Source of the DNA: Aquisphaera insulae
Lineage (GTDB): Bacteria > Planctomycetota > Planctomycetia > Isosphaerales > Isosphaeraceae
Direction of reading: 5' to 3'
Assembly (NCBI RefSeq): GCF_011064615.1
Contig: NZ_JAALJH010000043.1
Coordinates: 1 to 64,000, forward strand
Length of the DNA: 64,000 bases
Shown here in pieces: positions 24,941 to 34,238 of the stretch. Within the stretch, counting starts at the first letter, position 1; the number at the start of each line of letters is the position of its first letter. The position numbers and the translations under genes were made by a program. A model generated the notes under the pieces. The model made no database searches and was not told the origin of the DNA. It saw only the letters and a program-made list of their open reading frames with translations.

Positions 24941-26374
24941 TCAGGAGGTGCCGGCGGGGCCCGGACTGCCGCCGGCCCCGACAGACACGCTGGGCTCCGG
25001 CGATTCCAGGAATTCGGCCGGGGCCGTCAGCAGGACTCGCTCGCCCGGCGAGAGGCCGCCGGTGACCTCGAGCATCCCCGTGGTGGAACGGCGGGTGGTG
25101 ATCGAGCGCCGCTCGGGCCCGTCCGGACCGATGACGAAGCAGAATTGCTCTCGCCCCCGCATGCCCATCGCCTCGACCGGGATCGCCAGGCAGTCCCTGA
25201 TCGTCCCGGTATCGATCTCGACGGTGGCCGACATCAGGGGGAGCATTTTCGGCGGGGTCCGATCCAGGCGGACCCGGACGACGAAGTGGCGGATCCTCTC
25301 GTCGTCTTCCTTCCAGTTGACGTCCGAGAGCAGGGCGATCGAGACCACCTTCCCGGGCAGCACCTGCTCGCCGAGGGAGGCCACGCGGACCTCGGCCGGC
25401 ATGCCGACCTTGACCTGCGGGCCCATCGACTCGTTGAGCGAGACCTCGACCTCCATCTGCGTCAGGTCCGGCAGCTTGAAGAGCTCCTGCCCCTCATAGA
25501 CCATCGAGCCTTCCTGCAAGGGCGTGCGGCGGAAGTAGCCGCGCCGCGAGTGGATGGCGATGCCGTCCTGGGGCGCGCGGATGACGCAGCGGTCGATCTG
25601 CTTGCGGACGTGGGCCAGCCGCTCTTCCTGGACCTTGAGGCGGGCCGCCGCCGCCCTCAGGGTGCCGTCCGCGATGCCGACGTTGCCCCGGAGCGAGACC
25701 GTCTCCTTCTCCACCTGGAAGTCTCGGAAGAGCCGGAATTCCCGCTCCGTCCGATCGAGCTCGTGCTCCGCCTTGGCCAGCGTCTGCTGCTCGGTCGCGA
25801 GCTGGGCTCGCGAGGCATATCCCTTGGCGAACATCCGCTCGGTCCAGGCGAGATGTTCCCGGTATTTCTGCACGTCCGACCGTCCGAGCGCGATCCTCCC
25901 CTCGTAGTCGTTCGACTGCTGGGCCACCAGCCCCTCGGTGTATTCGCGGACGGCCAGCTCGGCCGTCTCCTTGCCGAGCCTGGCCCGAGACCACTCGGAA
26001 CGGGCCTGGTTGAGGAGGATCTCCTCCTCCCGCGCCAGGTCGTCGAGCTCGGACGTGTTCAAACGGCAGAGGACATCCCCCTTCTTCACGGGCTGACCGT
26101 TCTCCACCAGGCTGATGACCGTGAGGCCCTCCTTCTCCGTGATGTCCTCGACCTCGCAGACGACCATCGTCTCCTTCATCGGCTGAAGGTCGCCTCCCGC
26201 CATCACGGTGAAGCGAAGGTCGGTCCGCTCCACGGTCGCCCACGGGCCGGTCACCTCGACCCGTCGCGATCCGAGCGACCCCGTCACCACGGCGTAGCAC
26301 GCCGCCGCGCCGAGTACGGGGACGAGCAAAATGGCCGCCTGCTTACAGGGAGTCGAGAGCATGGAACGACCCAT
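24941..26374 (-). CDS. HlyD-family periplasmic adaptor subunit
   Basis: A 477-residue membrane-fusion protein: one N-terminal membrane helix (about 12-32), a lipoyl-type half motif ('VENGQPVKKGDVLCRLNTSE'), a long coiled-coil hairpin (about 115-270), the returning lipoyl half ('VIRAPQDGIAIH'), then beta-barrel and membrane-proximal domains ending in 'TGGLSPGERVLLTAP'. Such adaptors bridge an inner-membrane ABC or RND pump to the outer membrane. No pump or TolC gene adjoins it in the window, so its partner is unknown. The C-terminal tail is Gly/Ser/Pro-rich. Confidence 0.82.
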   Translation of the reverse strand: MGRSMLSTPCKQAAILLVPVLGAAACYAVVTGSLGSRRVEVTGPWATVERTDLRFTVMAGGDLQPMKETMVVCEVEDITEKEGLTVISLVENGQPVKKGDVLCRLNTSELDDLAREEEILLNQARSEWSRARLGKETAELAVREYTEGLVAQQSNDYEGRIALGRSDVQKYREHLAWTERMFAKGYASRAQLATEQQTLAKAEHELDRTEREFRLFRDFQVEKETVSLRGNVGIADGTLRAAAARLKVQEERLAHVRKQIDRCVIRAPQDGIAIHSRRGYFRRTPLQEGSMVYEGQELFKLPDLTQMEVEVSLNESMGPQVKVGMPAEVRVASLGEQVLPGKVVSIALLSDVNWKEDDERIRHFVVRVRLDRTPPKMLPLMSATVEIDTGTIRDCLAIPVEAMGMRGREQFCFVIGPDGPERRSITTRRSTTGMLEVTGGLSPGERVLLTAPAEFLESPEPSVSVGAGGSPGPAGTS

Positions 26375-26514
26375 CTACCACAGGCAACTCGAACCCGATC
26401 GCCCGCCACCGTCCTCGTACGCCATCCTCTGACAAGTGTAATAAACTTGGGGGATGGCGGCAAGGGCATGCGAGGCAATTTCGGGAGAAAGGCCGGGCCG
26501 ATTTGCCGTCGGCG

Positions 26515-29478
26515 TCAGGGTTGCTGTTTGAGGTCGATGGCGACGCGGGCGCGGAGACCCTGGTCCTCGAAGGTCAGGCCGAAGCGGAGGGACTTCAGGT
26601 CCCTGGACGCGGTCGCGAGTCCGCTGGCCTGCTCGGTTCGCGGGGCGGCGGGGCAGCCGAAGGCGGTTGATTCCATGGTCTTCCAGGTGTCGTTCCAGAC
26701 GTACCGTCCGCCGCCGGGGCAGGTGAGGCGAGTGCCCCAGAGTGTCTCGTGGAGGAGCAGCGGGTCTCGATCCGGGAAGAGCCGGTGATACTCGTTGAGG
26801 ATCGGCAGGTTGGCCCACGACTGGAGACGGAGTCTTTCCAGTATGGTCGGTGAGCCCAGAGTCGAGAGGATCGGGATCACCGCCGGATCGAGCTTCAGCG
26901 CGAGGCTCTCGCCGAGCCAGGCCGGCTCTGGGCCTGTCGGGCTTGGTTTCGGTTCGTTCCCGGCCGATTTCGCGTCGAGCCGGTCCAGGAATCGAAGCAC
27001 GACTTTTTCGACGGGGGAGATGACGAGGGCGCGGGGAGTCGCGGCGTAGTAAAGTGTCATGCCGGACGCAGGGCCGCCGCCGGCTCCGTCCTTCATACCG
27101 ACGTGGACATAGTCTCGCTGGCCGTGCTTCCGGACCTCGAAGTTGAGCATCCCCGGGGCCGACTGATCGAGATAAGCCCGAGCGGCGGCCAGGAAGAGGG
27201 CAAGCTTCGTCCCGTCCGTCGATGCGATCTGGAGTCCGGCGGGAATCTTCTCCGGATGTTCGATCGCGCGTTCGAGAGAAGGGGGCGTGCCAAGGCTTTC
27301 CCGCCAGGTCGGATCGTCATCGAGAAAGAGAGAGACCGACGCCCCGATCCATCCGAGCGCGATCTGCGGCGGCATCTGCGTCAAACGCGTGACGTCGTTG
27401 CCCATATTCTGAGCGATCGCCGCTTTGATGTCGATCGCGAGGATGCCGTGGAGGAGCGAACTGGGATGCGGGTCGCCGTCGCCCGGACCGATCTTCGAGG
27501 CGCCAACCAGGTCGATGAACTCCCTGTATTCGCTGGATGCGATCAGGGGCATCACGCTCAGATCCATGGCGATCGAGCGGTCGGGCCGGCCGCCAAGGCG
27601 GATTGCAATCGGATCGAAGTACTGTCGCAAATTCCGTTGGTAGCCGTCGCGCCAGAGCTTGTATCCGGCGGCCTCCTCCGCCGTCGCCTCCTCGAGCGGC
27701 AGGTCGGCGATCGGCGTGGGGTTGGCGAGTGTGCCGTAGACCTGCGAGAGCACGCCCCCCCGCGTCAGGCTCAGGCCGCCGAGGTCGATCGCGTGGGAAG
27801 CACGATTCGCCTGGAGGGGGAGTCCCTTCGCCGTATCGCCGGCGATCTCGGCCATGTGGTTGGCCTGGAGGGACACCAGCCGTCCCGCGGCGCGGAGGCG
27901 GCGAGAGGAGCCGATCCGCCATTTCGGCCCACACCAGCGCCGGATGGCGGCGTCGGTGAGGACGATGAGCCCGTTCTCATCCTCGCCGCCCCTCGGATAG
28001 CGATCGCGGAAGAAGGTGTATTCGGGGGCGTCTGCAAGCCTCGGCAGTTTGCCTGCGATCGTCTTGCCCACCTGCTGTACCTGCCACCGCGAGTTGGTGA
28101 GCAGGACCAGGTCGTCCCACGAAGCAAGGAACGCGGAGAGGCTCCGATCGCTCGACCGGGCGACGCGGACCTTCCCCCCCTCGCACACCTCCTCGACGAT
28201 GTGAACCGCCGGATCGACATGGCGTCCGGCCGCCTCGATCCGGCCTTTGAGGAAGTCCACCAGGGCCGAGGGGTCGGTGACCTCGAAGATCAGGGCGAGG
28301 TCCGTACCCGTGGCGAGGTACGGATCCGAGCCCGAGATGGCCAGGCTCCGGATCGCCCGGTCGCCCGCGACCTTTTTCTGGAACAGGAGAATCTCGTCCA
28401 CGGTGACGCCGAGCTGACGCTCGTATCGCTGCTGGACCGGCAGGGCCTCGTCTGCCCTGCCCGCCGTCCCCAGCAGCGGGAAGGCCCGGTCGCGGAGCAG
28501 CCTGAGCAGGTTGTCCGCGGCGTCCAGGTTCGCGATGAAGAGCGCATGCTGGTCCGCGGGGATCGCCCGTGCCAGTGGATCGAGGCTGGGCGTGCGGCCC
28601 TGGAGCCGGTGTTTCCAGTCGATCTCGGCGACGGTGATGCCGGTGAGCGAATCGATCTTCACCGGACCGGTCGCCGTGGGTCGGGGAACTCTTCCGGCCT
28701 GAGGAGCTTCATCCGGATCATCCCCGTTGCCGGTCAAGGGGAGAGGGCGATCGAGCTGGAGGTTCTCATCGATGGCCCTGCCGCCGCCGAACAGGCTGAA
28801 AGTGTCCTCCATGGATCGGGCACGAAAGCGCAGGTCCGAGGTATTCGGTATTCGCCGCACCCTCGCCGCGTCCGAATGCGGCTCGCCCAGGACGTCGCGG
28901 GCGGCGGCGATCTGGCGAAGGAACCAGGGTGCACCGGGTCCTCCCTGGTACAGGAGACATTCGAAATAGGACCGCTTGGAGATTCCGAAAGCCCGCTTCG
29001 ACTCGTCGGTCGTCTTACGGATGGGCAGCACGAAGGAGGCTGAGGTCATCCCCTTTTCGCCGGGGAAGACGATCCGACCGCGGATTTCTCGCCGGTCCGG
29101 TGACGCCGGCACGCGGGCGGCCACGACGTCATCCCCGTAAAGATGACCCAGGGGTGAGAGCGGCCACGTCCCGCCAGGTTCCGGGATCGTCCGCCCCTGC
29201 GGCCATGAGACGCCGACGTAGGCCTCGCCGGGTCCGTCCAGCACGACGTAGGGCATCTCCTCCGGCTGGCACCTGTAGCCCAGGTTGACGGAGGCCGGGG
29301 TCGTCGGACGTTTCGATTCCGCCGGAATCAGTCCGCCTGGTTCCAGCTTCAATGCGCTCACCGAGGAAATGACGATGGTGTCCTCGTCGCGGGCTCCGGC
29401 CGACGAAACGATTCCTGGCCAGCCGGCGAGGAAGACCAGCGCGACGGTCTGCACGCGAAGGCTCGTTGTCGCTCCCAT
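26515..29478 (-). CDS. large secreted protein of unknown family
   Basis: About 987 residues with a signal peptide (1-24, ending SSAGA). I do not recognise a family. The middle contains a soluble-looking region that estimates or balances paired values ('LALIFEVTDPSALVDFLKGR', 'RWQVQQVGKTIAGKLPRLAD') and the C-terminal third has strands reminiscent of DUF3352-like planctomycete proteins, but this is weak. Cysteines are few. It is divergent from the DUF1549/DUF1501 operon, with a 233-bp shared upstream region, so it may be co-regulated with that operon. ATG 29478 is chosen because the hydrophobic signal starts there. Confidence 0.6.
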   Translation of the reverse strand: MGATTSLRVQTVALVFLAGWPGIVSSAGARDEDTIVISSVSALKLEPGGLIPAESKRPTTPASVNLGYRCQPEEMPYVVLDGPGEAYVGVSWPQGRTIPEPGGTWPLSPLGHLYGDDVVAARVPASPDRREIRGRIVFPGEKGMTSASFVLPIRKTTDESKRAFGISKRSYFECLLYQGGPGAPWFLRQIAAARDVLGEPHSDAARVRRIPNTSDLRFRARSMEDTFSLFGGGRAIDENLQLDRPLPLTGNGDDPDEAPQAGRVPRPTATGPVKIDSLTGITVAEIDWKHRLQGRTPSLDPLARAIPADQHALFIANLDAADNLLRLLRDRAFPLLGTAGRADEALPVQQRYERQLGVTVDEILLFQKKVAGDRAIRSLAISGSDPYLATGTDLALIFEVTDPSALVDFLKGRIEAAGRHVDPAVHIVEEVCEGGKVRVARSSDRSLSAFLASWDDLVLLTNSRWQVQQVGKTIAGKLPRLADAPEYTFFRDRYPRGGEDENGLIVLTDAAIRRWCGPKWRIGSSRRLRAAGRLVSLQANHMAEIAGDTAKGLPLQANRASHAIDLGGLSLTRGGVLSQVYGTLANPTPIADLPLEEATAEEAAGYKLWRDGYQRNLRQYFDPIAIRLGGRPDRSIAMDLSVMPLIASSEYREFIDLVGASKIGPGDGDPHPSSLLHGILAIDIKAAIAQNMGNDVTRLTQMPPQIALGWIGASVSLFLDDDPTWRESLGTPPSLERAIEHPEKIPAGLQIASTDGTKLALFLAAARAYLDQSAPGMLNFEVRKHGQRDYVHVGMKDGAGGGPASGMTLYYAATPRALVISPVEKVVLRFLDRLDAKSAGNEPKPSPTGPEPAWLGESLALKLDPAVIPILSTLGSPTILERLRLQSWANLPILNEYHRLFPDRDPLLLHETLWGTRLTCPGGGRYVWNDTWKTMESTAFGCPAAPRTEQASGLATASRDLKSLRFGLTFEDQGLRARVAIDLKQQP

Positions 29479-29711
29479 GCTGTGACACTCCGGACGATCC
29501 TGATACGAATGCCCCTGAGGCCTCAAGTTATCTCATGCTCGGAGGCCGCGGAAGTGAGACGGGAAGACCGAGACTTTTTCTCCAGCAGGAAGGGCTTCCC
29601 AGGCGCGAGATTGGGGGGCGAAGGCTACAATTGACGGCGGTCATCCAGCGTGCTCCGGGTTCGACGGAACACGTCCCGCCCGATGCGATTTCATCCTGAC
29701 GAGACTGCCTG

Positions 29712-32700
29712 ATGCCGACTCGTTCTGCTTTCTCGTTGTTGCTCTTCCTCGTTTTCGTTCAAAGCACGCGGGGAGATTCCTCCGTCGGTTATCAGCGAGA
29801 CGTCCAGCCGATCCTGGCGGAGCATTGCACGGCGTGCCACGGCGTGGATGAGGCCGAGCGCAAGGGGCGATTGCGCCTGGACCGGCGAGAGGAAGCCCTG
29901 AAAGGGGGCGATTCGGGTGTTGCGGCGATTGTGCCCGGCAAGCCGGACGAGAGCGAGATCATCCGTCGCATTACTTCGGACGATTCGACCGAGCGCATGC
30001 CGCCGAAGCGTCACAATCCTCTGACATCAAAACAAGTTGACATACTGAAGAAATGGATCCGAGACGGGGCCGAGTATCAATCGCACTGGGCGTTCATCGC
30101 GCCCCGGAAGGGCACGATCCCGAAGACAGATCGGGCCAATCCGATCGACGCGTTCGTGGTCTCTCGTCTGAAGGAGCGGAACCTGGCCCTTTCTGCGGTC
30201 GCGGCCCCGGCGGCCCTATTTCGACGATTGTCGCTCGATCTCATCGGCCTGCCGCCCTCTCCGGCGGACCTGGCACGCTTCCAGCAGGATGGATTCGCGG
30301 CCACGGTGGAAAGGCTGCTGAAGAGCGAACGGTTCGGGGAGAAGTGGGCGCGGCATTGGCTTGACGCCGCACGCTATTCCGACACCAACGGCTACGAGAA
30401 GGACATGCCGCGCGAACAGTGGATGTGGCGGGACTGGGTGATCGACGCGCTGAATCGCGACATGCCTTACGACCGGTTCCTGATCGAACAACTGGCGGGA
30501 GACCTCCTGCCCGGCGCGACCCAGCAACAGATCGTCGCCACGGGATTCTTGCGCAATAGCATGATCAATGAGGAAGGGGCCATCGTCCCCGAGCAGTTCC
30601 GCATGGTCGAGATGTTCGATCGCGTCGATTGTCTCGGGAAATCCGTGATGGGACTGACGACCCAATGCGCCCAGTGCCATTCTCACAAATTCGACCCGCT
30701 GACCCAGGACGAATACTACGGGCTGTTCGCGTTCCTGAACGACTCCTACGAGGCTCAATCGTGGGTCTATACCCCCGAGCAGCAGCGGCAGATTTCACAG
30801 ATCCAGGGCCGCATCCGCGACGCCGAACGGCGATTGCGCGAGCAGCGGCCGCAGTTGGAACGAGAGATCTCGGCCTGGGAGCAGGAACTCCTGAAGGGCC
30901 AGCCTGCCTGGGAGCCGCTGATCGCCAGCGAAATGGGAAGTATCAGCGGATTGAATCATCCAACTCAGGAGGCCGACAAATCCATCCTGATGAAGGGCCA
31001 TCCCAGCGATGAAGTCTTCTTCGTCGCGACGCCGACGTTGAGCGGTGTGACGGGGCTTCGCTTGGAAGCGCTGAACCATCGCGATCTACCGCATGCCGGT
31101 CCCGGCCGCAGCCGCCTTGGCACGTGGGGGATCAATGAGTTGGAGGCGTATGTCAAAACTCCGGCCGGCAAGAACTGGGAAAAAATCAAGCTCAAGAACG
31201 CGACGGCAGACTTCTCCGAGGCCGAGCAGAAAAGTGCGGACGGCAAGAAGATCAGCGGACCTGTCGCCCATCTGATCGATGGGAAGGACAACACGATCTG
31301 GACGGCGGACCGTGGCGTCGGCCTTCGCAATCAGCCGGCGGCGGCCGTCGTGCAGTTCGATCATACCTTGAATCTGCCGCCCGGAACTCAACTGAAAATC
31401 GCCCTGCGGATGACGGACATGCTCGGGTGTTGCCGCCTGAGCCTCACCCGACAGCCCGCTCCCTCGGCCCCGCCGGTCGATCATGCCGCGATCCTGGCGA
31501 TGCAGACCCCTGCACAGGCGCGGACTTCCGACCAGAAAGCTGCGATCTTTGCCGCCTGGCGGATGGTCGCTGCCGGGGCCGGGCCGATAAACGACGAGAT
31601 CGCTGCCTCCTGGAAGGACTTTCCCCAGGCGGCGACGTCCATCCTGCACCTGGCGGAACGGGAACCCGCCAATCACCGCGAGACCCACCTGCTCGCACGC
31701 GGCAACTGGGACCAGCCGACCAGGGTCGTTCAGCCCCACACACCGGCCGCGTTTCCACCGTTCCCGCCGGACGCACCCCGCAACCGGCTCGGCCTCGCGC
31801 GCTGGCTGACCGATCCCAGGTCGCCCTTGACGGCACGCGTGGCCGTGAATCGCATCTGGCAGTCGATCTTCGGCGTGGGCCTGGTGGAAACCGCGGAGGA
31901 TTTCGGCACCCGGGCGCCGGTGCCGGAGTATCGCGAGCTGCTGGACTGGCTGGCCGTCGATTTCATGGAGCATGGCTGGAGCCAGAAGCATCTGATTCGC
32001 ACGATCGTCAACAGCGACACGTATCAGCAATCGTCCAGAGCGTCCGCGGCACTCGTGGAAAGCGACCCACGCAATCAATGGCTGGCACGGGGGCCGAGCT
32101 TCCGGGCTGACGCGGAGGTCGTGCGCGACATCGCGCTGAGCGTTTCGGGACTGATCACGCACAGGCTCGGCGGCCCGAGCATCATCCCTCCCGTCCCGCA
32201 GAACGTGCTGGATTACAATTTCACCTACCCGGCCTACTGGAAGCCGGCCGAGGGCCCCGAGCGCTATCGCCGAACGATCTATGGGTTTCGCAAGCGCTCG
32301 ATGCCCGATCCGGCGATGTCGACCCTCGATGCTCCGAACGGCGATTTTGCCTGTGTGCGTCGCATGCGGTCGAATACGCCGCTCGCCGCTCTCACGACGC
32401 TGAATGAGCCGATCTTCGTGGAGTCTGCCCGGGCCCTGGCATTGCGGATCCTGCGGGAAGGGGGACGGGATGACGTGCGGCGGGCAGACTATGGGTTCTT
32501 CCTCTGCACGTCGCGACCGCCGACGAACGAGGAGCGGGATGTCGTCCTGGACCTGGTGCGATCGCAGCGAGGACGGCTGGCCGATGGCTGGTTGAACGTG
32601 CGCGAAGTTGCCACCGGCGACTCCACCCGCCTTCCGGAGTTGCCGACGGGAACGACTCCTCAGGACGCGGCCGCCTGGACCGTGGCGGCGAGAGTGCTCC

Positions 32701-32732
32701 TGAACCTCGACGAAACGATCTCCAAGAGATGA
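29712..32732 (+). CDS. DUF1549/DUF1553 planctomycete cytochrome-type protein (PSCyt1-PSCyt2-PSD1)
   Basis: A 1006-residue exported protein with a signal peptide (1-21). It has an N-terminal PSCyt1-like heme site Cys39-Thr-Ala-Cys42-His43, then DUF1549 ('DAFVVSRLKERNL', 'RRLSLDLIGLPPSP', 'DLLPGATQQQIVATGFLRN') with a second CxxCH ('CAQCHSHKFDP'), a discoidin-like central part, and DUF1553 ('RLGLARWLTDPRSPLTARVA', 'GVGLVETAEDFG', 'MPDPAMSTLDAPNG'). It is paired with a DUF1501 gene by 4-bp overlap, the standard planctomycete arrangement. These pairs are believed to act on extracellular polysaccharides, but no reaction has been established. Confidence 0.93.
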   Translation: MPTRSAFSLLLFLVFVQSTRGDSSVGYQRDVQPILAEHCTACHGVDEAERKGRLRLDRREEALKGGDSGVAAIVPGKPDESEIIRRITSDDSTERMPPKRHNPLTSKQVDILKKWIRDGAEYQSHWAFIAPRKGTIPKTDRANPIDAFVVSRLKERNLALSAVAAPAALFRRLSLDLIGLPPSPADLARFQQDGFAATVERLLKSERFGEKWARHWLDAARYSDTNGYEKDMPREQWMWRDWVIDALNRDMPYDRFLIEQLAGDLLPGATQQQIVATGFLRNSMINEEGAIVPEQFRMVEMFDRVDCLGKSVMGLTTQCAQCHSHKFDPLTQDEYYGLFAFLNDSYEAQSWVYTPEQQRQISQIQGRIRDAERRLREQRPQLEREISAWEQELLKGQPAWEPLIASEMGSISGLNHPTQEADKSILMKGHPSDEVFFVATPTLSGVTGLRLEALNHRDLPHAGPGRSRLGTWGINELEAYVKTPAGKNWEKIKLKNATADFSEAEQKSADGKKISGPVAHLIDGKDNTIWTADRGVGLRNQPAAAVVQFDHTLNLPPGTQLKIALRMTDMLGCCRLSLTRQPAPSAPPVDHAAILAMQTPAQARTSDQKAAIFAAWRMVAAGAGPINDEIAASWKDFPQAATSILHLAEREPANHRETHLLARGNWDQPTRVVQPHTPAAFPPFPPDAPRNRLGLARWLTDPRSPLTARVAVNRIWQSIFGVGLVETAEDFGTRAPVPEYRELLDWLAVDFMEHGWSQKHLIRTIVNSDTYQQSSRASAALVESDPRNQWLARGPSFRADAEVVRDIALSVSGLITHRLGGPSIIPPVPQNVLDYNFTYPAYWKPAEGPERYRRTIYGFRKRSMPDPAMSTLDAPNGDFACVRRMRSNTPLAALTTLNEPIFVESARALALRILREGGRDDVRRADYGFFLCTSRPPTNEERDVVLDLVRSQRGRLADGWLNVREVATGDSTRLPELPTGTTPQDAAAWTVAARVLLNLDETISKR

Positions 32733-34180
32733 ACAGGAATTCGAGCATGAACCTGGAACAGGAGCTGCAGCGGGCCCGGGCGCAATCCTTCTGCCGCCGT
32801 TGGTTCTTGCGGGACTGCGGCATTGGGCTTGCTGGGATCGCCGCGGGTTCGTTGATGGCCTCCGAAGTCGGCGCGACGACGCCCGCGGCCCAGAATCCGC
32901 TGATGCCCCGAAAACCGCATTTCGCGGCCAGGGCGAAGCGGGTGATCTACATCTTCCAGGCGGGGGCTCCCAGTCACCTGGAACTGTTCGACAACAAGCC
33001 TCAACTGTCCCGCCATGACGGCCAACTGCCCCCTGCCGGGCTGCTCAAGGATTATCGGGCTGCGTTCATCAATCCCAACTCCGCGCTCCTCGGCCCGAAA
33101 TTCAAGTTCGCGCGCCACGGGCAATGCGGCATGGAGTTGAGCGAGGTGCTGCCGCACACGGCCAGGATCGCCGATGAGATTTGCCTGATCCGCACGATGC
33201 AGACCGAGGCGGTCAATCACGCCCCGGCTCAGATCATGATGAATACCGGATCCCAGCAGTTCGGCCGTCCCAGCCTCGGCTCGTGGACGATGTATGGACT
33301 GGGGAGCGAGTCGGACGAACTTCCCGGCTTCGTGGTCCTGACCAGCGCCAATGGAACCAGTGGCGGCGCCAGCAACTACGGTTGCGGATTCTTGCCCACC
33401 ATGTACGGCGGCACGCCGTTTCGCAGCGCCGGTGAGCCTGTGCTCTATCTCTCGAATCCCGGCGGGATCGACAAGGAAGCGCAGCGCAGTTCGCTGGATA
33501 CCCTGAACCGGCTCAATGACATGGCTCTCCAGTCGTCGGCCGATCCGGAGATCGCCGCCCGAATTCAAAGCTACGAGATGGCGTACAAACTCCAGACGAG
33601 CGCGCCGGAACTCATGGACCTCAGCAAGGAATCCCCCCAGACGCTCGAGAAATACGGCATCAAGTCGGTCAAGGAGGCCAACTTCGCCCGCAACTGCTTG
33701 CTCGCTCGGCGTCTCGTCGAACGAGGCGTCCGCTTTGTCCAGCTATTCCACGAAGCCTGGGATCAGCACAGCAACCTGACGGCCGGCCTCAAGCAGAACT
33801 GCATCAATACCGACCAGGCCAGCGCCGCGCTGGTGACGGATCTCAAGGAACGGGGACTCCTGGAGGACACGATCGTCATCTGGGGCGGCGAGTTCGGACG
33901 GACGCCCATGGTTCAGGGGGGGAACGACGGCCGGGACCACCACAACCGCTGCTTCAGCATCTGGCTGGCCGGCGGCGGATTGCGGGCCGGGTACACGCAC
34001 GGTGAGACGGATGATCTTGGGTTCAACGTCGTCGCGGATCCCGTCCATGTTCACGACTTACATGCCACGTTGCTACACTTGCTGGGGTTCGACCACACAC
34101 GACTCACGTATCGGTTCCAGGGACGCGACTACCGACTGACGGACGTTCATGGGCGGCTCGTCAAGGGAATACTGAGCTAA
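32729..34180 (+). CDS. DUF1501 family protein with Tat-like signal
   Basis: A 483-residue partner of the preceding protein; its ATG overlaps the upstream stop by 4 bp, implying translational coupling. The N-terminus 'CRRWFLRDCGIGLAGIAAGS' is a twin-arginine-type export signal. The body shows the alkaline-phosphatase-like DUF1501 fold: 'AKRVIYIFQAGAPSHLELFD', 'HGQCGMELSEVLPHTA', 'VIWGGEFGRTPM', 'GRDHHNRCFSIWLAGGG'. The Asp/His residues in 'GNDGRDHHN' are probable metal ligands. An ATG six codons in (32747) is an alternative start. Confidence 0.92.
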   Translation: MNRNSSMNLEQELQRARAQSFCRRWFLRDCGIGLAGIAAGSLMASEVGATTPAAQNPLMPRKPHFAARAKRVIYIFQAGAPSHLELFDNKPQLSRHDGQLPPAGLLKDYRAAFINPNSALLGPKFKFARHGQCGMELSEVLPHTARIADEICLIRTMQTEAVNHAPAQIMMNTGSQQFGRPSLGSWTMYGLGSESDELPGFVVLTSANGTSGGASNYGCGFLPTMYGGTPFRSAGEPVLYLSNPGGIDKEAQRSSLDTLNRLNDMALQSSADPEIAARIQSYEMAYKLQTSAPELMDLSKESPQTLEKYGIKSVKEANFARNCLLARRLVERGVRFVQLFHEAWDQHSNLTAGLKQNCINTDQASAALVTDLKERGLLEDTIVIWGGEFGRTPMVQGGNDGRDHHNRCFSIWLAGGGLRAGYTHGETDDLGFNVVADPVHVHDLHATLLHLLGFDHTRLTYRFQGRDYRLTDVHGRLVKGILS

Positions 34181-34238
34181 AGCCAGGAATGTCGGTGTCA
34201 GTTCCTCTTCCTCGAACACCCTCGAGCAGCGGGGCGGA

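Noticed and set aside
22792..25065. Long plus-strand frame over the nuclease and FG-GAP genes
   Set aside because: Antisense to two recognised genes and compositionally aberrant.
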